A program made the position numbers and the translations under genes. Below, in pieces: positions 58,795-64,000 of a stretch of 64,000 nucleotides of DNA. The notes under the pieces are model-generated. The model was not told the origin of the DNA, did no database searches, and saw only the letters and a list, made by a program, of their open reading frames with translations. Source of the stretch: Melitaea cinxia (lineage: Eukaryota > Arthropoda > Insecta > Lepidoptera > Nymphalidae); the NCBI RefSeq assembly GCF_905220565.1, contig NC_059396.1, positions 10,575,206 through 10,639,205 of the forward strand, in the 5' to 3' direction. Within the stretch, counting starts at the first letter, position 1. Every line of letters starts with the position of its first letter.

Positions 58795-59320
58795 CGGAGA
58801 AAATATCTGGGGGCACGGTAGTGCCCCCGCCAAGACGAACCAAAAAAAAAAAAAAATAACGAAAAGACGAACAAAAAAAAAAAAAAAACGAAAAGCACTA
58901 CCTATCTTTTCTCGAAGTGCTTCGTCGTTTTTTTGAACCCTCATAACTTGGGTTTGGATTATACCAGATAAACAAAATTCTGGGGATATGATGTCAATAG
59001 TGAACTTATTAAACATGTAAAGTTTCAATTGCATAGCTTTTATACTTTAGATTTTATTGATATCTAAAAAACCCCGATTTCGTCACTCACTGATGATCAT
59101 CAAAATTCTTAGAGTACTTCCTGAAGTCCCAGAAAGCTGAAATTTGGTATGTAAGCTAGTATTAGTACACAAACAACAAAAAAATTCTAAAACTTGGAAC
59201 TTTTACCCCCCAACCCCTTAAACTAGGGGATGGAAGTTTGTATGAGACTTCCGCAAATTTTGATACTAGAGGTCTGAAAATTGATATAGGGACTCCTTGT
59301 TATTAACAATAATAATAAAG
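58795..59320. repeat. dispersed repeat with a GGGGGCAC hairpin and A-tracts
   Basis: GGGGGCAC-GGTA-GTGCCCCC (58809-58828) is followed by two long A-tracts and the block AGTCCCAGAAAGCTGAAATT, TTTACCCCCCAACCCCTTAA. I associate these words with a widespread insect repeat; borders are approximate. ORFs here come from the A-tracts. Confidence 0.5.
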
Positions 59321-59551
59321 TACATAAAAAATAATAATCGGTTATTAGTTTATGTCGAATATTTACATTTTGTAATTTTGGTATTTACGTTTTGGCGGAG
59401 ATCACCGTTTGCATATCAGTTCAACATAAACTCAAAAACAGCGTGCTTAAACCGAATATGGTGAAGATTGGATGATATTTATAGTATAAAATGTGTCGGA
59501 GGTAAAATGCAACTATAATATTGTCATAAGCAACTTACAAAAAGAAGTGAA

Positions 59552-60103
59552 ATCCCACCAAAAACATTTTCATGTAAAATGTTGCCAAGACGAGATCATA
59601 TGGCTCGCACTGTCAAAAAGTTATCAGATCTCATGTAGAGCCAAGCTTCTAACTCTACACGCCCTAACTCTACAAGCCCTAACTTCGCAAACTCTACACC
59701 TTAGTCAAAATATGCGGCTTGGCCGTTTCGTTACTACCGGCTGCCGATGTTGTAGTTGACGAATTTCCTGTCTCATTTATATAAATATATTTTCTCTTTT
59801 TATTTTTATTTGTATTATATGTATATCAATTATTCTTCTTCTTTTTTTTTTAATAGAACTATTGTATGACAGAAAAGTAAAAAACAGTGAAAAAAATTTT
59901 CACCTTACGCCCACGTGACGGTAGCGAAACGGCCAAGCCACATATTTTGACTAAGGTGTAGAGTTTGCGAAGTTAGGGCTTGTAGAGTTAGGGCGTGTAG
60001 AGTTAGAAGCTTGGCTCTACATGAGATCTGATAACTTTTTGACAGTGCGAGCCATATGATCTCGTCTTGGCAACATTTTACATGAAAATGTTTTTGGTGG
60101 GAT
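59552..60103. mobile_element. MITE-like element with 185-bp inverted repeats
   Basis: Arms 59552-59736 and 59918-60103 are near-perfect inverses: ATCCCACCAAAAACATTTTC, GTTGCCAAGACGAGATCATA, CTCATGTAGAGCCAAGCTTC, CGGCTTGGCCGTTTCG. The centre is AT-rich and non-coding. No clear target duplication. Confidence 0.8.
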
Positions 60104-60646
60104 AGATGTTTTTGATTATATAATCTACTAACTCTACTAGCACTCGTGAGTATAAAGCATTATCAGAATGAATTTCAGTAATTTGGTTAATGATATCTGA
60201 CAGCTCACGAATGGACGGGGATTTTCTTTCGTATTTTGTTTGAAAAGTAAAAATATATGTAAGGAGCTGCTTATGTTTTTTTAAAATACGTAAAAGACTT
60301 TTCGTAATGTCGACTGTCTAAAGTAGAATGATAATATTACTTCAAGTATCGTAATTATAAGACGATCAAAGATAACTTAATGAAACAGCAAGCGTGTAGG
60401 CATGCTAAGAGGATAGGTTCAGATCTGCCAGGAGCTGGCGTTTCCGCGGGCGCGGGTCAGGTGCAACGCTCTGCGAAAGTCCGCGGGTTTCGGCCAGTCT
60501 CGCGAATCCGCCAGGTTGAGCTGACAGTGTCGACGCGCGCGCCGGTCGGCCCACGCGCATGCGAAATTCACTCGCGTCTCTGTGGTACACATTCGCAAAT
60601 TTTCATGTCTACACTAAATCCTTGTTTAGTAACTTAGCGACCGTTC
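60104..60646. other. CpG-rich putative promoter-proximal region
   Basis: 60420-60590 is the richest CpG stretch outside the foldback (CGCGGGCGCGGGTCAGG, GTCGACGCGCGCGCCGGTCGG). It lies just upstream of a TATA box, so I read it as promoter-proximal; the ORFs over it on both strands have no domain. Confidence 0.4.
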
Positions 60647-60690
60647 TATAAATAAGTCTATCTGTGGACTCTTGTGTTGTCAGCTTCGCG
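60647..60690 (+). promoter_or_regulatory. TATA - initiator promoter
   Basis: TATAAATA (60647-60654) with TCAGCT (A at 60682) 35 nt after its start, directly downstream of the CpG-rich stretch and 1 kb upstream of the acceptor of the ATG exon at 61656. A plausible start for the short isoform of the tensin-like gene. Confidence 0.45.
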
Positions 60691-61655
60691 GCGTGTGTTA
60701 AACAATTTGATTTGTATTTCTAGAATAGTAGATTTGGATATGGATTTATATAATACAATAATATAAGGGAATGTTTAATTTGTATTAGACATTTTTTGTT
60801 CAATGTTTAAGGCATTCAAATATTTAAAATAAAATAAATGTATTAGATTCTTAACAGTTATATAAAAATTAATCTTGCGCCGATTTTCTTATATTTATAC
60901 AAACACAAATTTGACACAGTTAATGGTGTTTGTTATATTTGAAAAATGTTATAAAATCACAATATTTTTTTGCAAAGTTTTTTGTACTTTATTGCGTTCA
61001 GTGTTGATGAACTCTCGATATTTATAAAAAAGATGTTGTCACAAAACCAGGCTTATAATAAAATAAAAATAAATAAATGTTAAAATGGTAATAAAATTAA
61101 ACAACTTTATATGAATTAAAGTATTTATGGAAGAAACTGAATATAGAAAGGGAATAATATAAAAGCTTAATATGCAATAAATAACCCCTTCCGCCTTGTT
61201 TGGTCGCTCTAACACTTTACTAATGCAAATTTATGCAAAGCAGGTATGTTAGCCACGTTCAAGGTAATATCGATATACTATCGACAAAAAACATTATGGA
61301 TACTTATATTCGTAATCGCCATTGACGATTGTGAGCGATAAGTGTGTTATGTTTTTGGAGTTTATTGATAAACTGCCTTCTTGAGTCACGTATACCATTT
61401 CATAAGTTACAAGAGTACACTCGTGAAACATATATGTAATAATAAACTTTATAAACGTACGATATGTTTCAAAAAACATTTTGTTTACATATTCCTAGTT
61501 ATTCCTTTTATATTTAGTTGAACGCAATTTAAAATGTGCAATGCTTTATTATATTATGTGTAAATCCACATTTAACAATAAAATAATAAACGACGTTGAA
61601 CGCGAAATATTTGCGTTTATTTGTTTAAAATTTTGTGTTTATTCTCCTTTAACAG

Positions 61656-61877
61656 GAAACGAACGTTAAAAGCAGAAGTGATTTGTAAAAAAAAAGTGTG
61701 AAGTGATAATAATCTTTATTAATGGGAATTTAAAAAAATGCGTTTATCAGTCACACTCAGATTTTAAACTTTAAAGTGAAACTTGTGGTGGATACAGTTT
61801 TTCGTTGAGAAATGTATCATCACAACGGTCGCCTTGGTAGCAGCACTTCCACCTCATCGGGGAGTTCCGATCTCAGG
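61656..61877 (+). CDS. alternative start exon of the tensin-like gene (CDS 61812-61877)
   Basis: A good acceptor (TTCTCCTTTAACAG) opens a 222-nt exon that ends at donor AGG|GTATGA. The first 156 nt have stops in frame and are 5' UTR. ATG at 61812 starts MYHHNGRLGSSTSTSSGSSD then LR, a Ser/Thr-rich, probably disordered N-terminus. The exon leaves in phase 0, the same as the C1 exon ending at 48720, so both can splice to a common downstream exon beyond the window. This gives a form without the C1 domain, as vertebrate tensins also have. That it belongs to the same gene is inference; it could begin a different gene. Confidence 0.6.
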
Positions 61878-64000
61878 GTATGAAAGAACAAACATAAGCT
61901 TTTGTAATTATAATTATCAACTAACATGATTTGAGTATTTCCACTTTTCATTGCATCACTGAAGGCGATCAGTAATTAAATTGTTTTATTTAATTACTGA
62001 TTGCCTTAACTTGAATGTTTTCTTATTTTTTCTTTATGAAAATGATTTACTTAACACTAGGTATTTCGTTTTACTACTTCACGTTCTCAGTATTTTATTA
62101 CAACCTTTTGATAACTGGAGTTTTATACAGTAATAAAGCAGGCTATTTAATATAAATGCTATTTCTATCGAGATTTGCACTCATGTAACAGTCAGGTGTT
62201 CAGGATAACAACCGGCACCAAAAACTCTACGTGCTGTACGAGGCCAAATAGCAAGACCCCCTGGTCAACAGAATATAGAAAACTTGGAACATAGAAGTAG
62301 ACATATATGCTAATACACTGAAATGTTCGTCACACGTGTAGTACTGTTATGAAATAATTGTTATGTGCACATAAATGTGTTTCAAGCTGTTATCAGATAT
62401 AGAAAAATTTCTTAATTTTGTCGAACAATCTAGAATAACTCCGATAAGATTTGATATTTTATCGTCAAAGCTTTCAACAATACAAGCACTGATTGTGCGT
62501 AGATCGCAGGTCGAAGAATTCTAGTCTGCCAGGGCCGTGCTCGGAGAACGCGTACCTTACTGTACATACGTATCTGATTTACTGCACAGAACACGCATTG
62601 CTTAGGGCTATTGAACGCTTATGTATATTTTCATTTAGTAACTAACATTTCAATGTTTTAGCATAATACTATTCAGTTTTAACTACTTTCTGGAGCGCAT
62701 TTGCATTATCGAAAATGTTCGATTTATCTTCGTCATTGCCACGACCCTAAAGCGAGAACACAGCCACGCTAAGTTCAATAGACTGATGTAAGTGAAGGCA
62801 TTTTACCTTACGAACAAATAAAATGGCAAGAACACGACTTGGCTTTGAAATACGCGGGTCATATGACACTGACACCGGCGTTGGTAGGTTTCTCTTGTGT
62901 CAGATTCCCATCGGCGAGTAAATGTCAGAGCTCAAACACATCACTCGTCCATATTAAAAACATCTTATTTACATATTGTTTGTATACAAAATCTGTTCAT
63001 AAAATGTAAACAAATATCAATATAACCAATTTTATTCTTCACACAATAAAAGTCATTTTATACAATTCAATAGGATTTAGTCAATTGTGTTCCGTAAACG
63101 ATATTTCACATCATTTACGTGAATACAATTTTCCTAAACCTTGTGTGGTGCGTTAGGCTATTGACTCCATAAATGTAGTTTACTATTATAGACGACGATT
63201 CAAAAGTTTTTATTGCACGTAGTTTAAAGTGATTTCAATAAACTAATTTAATATTTATATTATTTATTTATATAGGTTCTGGTAGAGAATAACGAGTTTT
63301 ATTATTAAAATTTCATCCCAGTTTTGACATTACTTCTTCTATCTAGCATATCTTTGTGTTTACTATAAGATAGTGTTGCAGTACATTGCTCCTTTAGGTT
63401 ATAAAATTAATCTCAAAGTCAAAAGTGGAAACAGTGATTCAGTGTCAGACTATGACCAGTTGGAATGCGCATGCGCATGCTAAAGCTCGGCCGAAGCTCG
63501 AAGGGCCCGAGGACTGATCTTATACGTATGATAGAATTCACCGCACTATTAATAAACGGTTTAACTCGCAATTTGAATAATTATTATCTTTCCGATTGGG
63601 TAAGCGTACACTTACATTCATAAATTAATATTATATGGACAATAATAACCTCTATTGTACTACGATAGTGTGGGCGTTTATTTGACGCAAAAGGGCTTAA
63701 AATATTTTATATACTTATACATTTCAAAAACTGCACCTTTTTCTTTAATTTATGCATGGTTCGTTACATTGTATTTTAGTGAGACATCTATTATTTTAGT
63801 TATTAATAGTTTAAAAATCTGTAATTGTTAGTAGGTGTCATTATTGAGACGACAGAGTTCTAATCCTTAGATAAAATTTGTTAAATCTGTATAAATAAGA
63901 AATCTACAGGAAATTCGGTGGGTAAATATAATAGTATCTATCTCAATATATAATTTTAATGTTTAATTAATGCAATGAGGTCGTATCTTTACATAAAACT
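61878..64000. other. non-coding, intron to window end
   Basis: AT-rich with scattered GC-richer patches (62510-62560, 63455-63520). No exon, RNA gene or recognised repeat that I can support. Confidence 0.4.

Noticed and set aside
58774..59034. 86-codon minus-strand ORF rich in Phe
   Set aside because: Made by the long A-tracts of a dispersed repeat.
60380..60637. Opposed ORFs of 85 and 61 codons
   Set aside because: They follow from CpG-rich composition upstream of a TATA box; no domain or splice site.
1..64000. CRISPR arrays, bacterial operons or horizontally acquired gene clusters
   Set aside because: No regularly spaced short direct repeats with unique spacers and no compact intronless gene cluster on either strand. 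The tandem arrays at 43.2 and 51.0 kb are ordinary tandem repeats.

Overview
The window is animal genomic DNA and almost certainly Lepidoptera, probably a butterfly. It is strongly AT-rich, protein-coding sequence is sparse and cut into short exons by very long introns, and most recognisable sequence is dispersed repeats of types I associate with moths and butterflies (tRNA-headed SINEs, RTE-type LINE tails, short Helitron-like elements, MITEs). No prokaryotic features, CRISPR arrays or operons are present.

Layout. (1) 1-4.2 kb: the 3' end of a plus-strand gene that I do not recognise, with a candidate exon at 97-170 and a terminal exon at 3455-3553 ending in an LLQKLL motif. Its 3' UTR starts with a strong GC hairpin and carries Pumilio-type sites. 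(2) 4.6-6.0 kb: LINE and SINE debris. (3) 6-11 kb: AT-rich unique DNA. (4) 11-38 kb: mostly non-coding, with scattered repeats, a well-formed first coding exon at 14595-14738 that encodes a membrane anchor, two weaker exon candidates (21468-21537, 23591-23874), a tRNA-derived SINE pair at 32 kb, an inverted duplication (31475-31781 / 35421-35707), and one convincing RNA gene, an initiator tRNA-Met on the minus strand (35859-35930). (5) 40-64 kb: the 5' part of a plus-strand gene that I read as tensin. Two exons (40797-40905, 48683-48720) together encode most of an N-terminal C1 zinc finger, and an alternative start exon lies at 61656-61877. Two TATA/initiator pairs (about 40.05 kb and 60.65 kb) suggest alternative promoters. 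The rest of the gene lies beyond the right edge.

The intron between the two C1 exons holds the most striking object in the window. A Tc1/mariner element (41779-46872, TA-flanked, 30-bp inverted ends, transposase with a D,D41D acid pattern) has been split twice: by a 2.4-kb foldback element in its 5' region and by a Repeat A copy inside the transposase gene.

Repeat names used below. Repeat A: about 0.63 kb, one end TTTTTAACCGACTTCC, the other end a GTTTGC/GCAAAC mini-hairpin, eight copies. SINE B: tRNA-headed, with a tail near CAGTGGGATATTACAGGCTG. Repeat C: CCACTGCTGGACATAGGCC with an ATC tract. Repeat D: CCTGATGGTAAGC to GGAATTTCCTGCTG. All similarities were judged by eye; no database was consulted.
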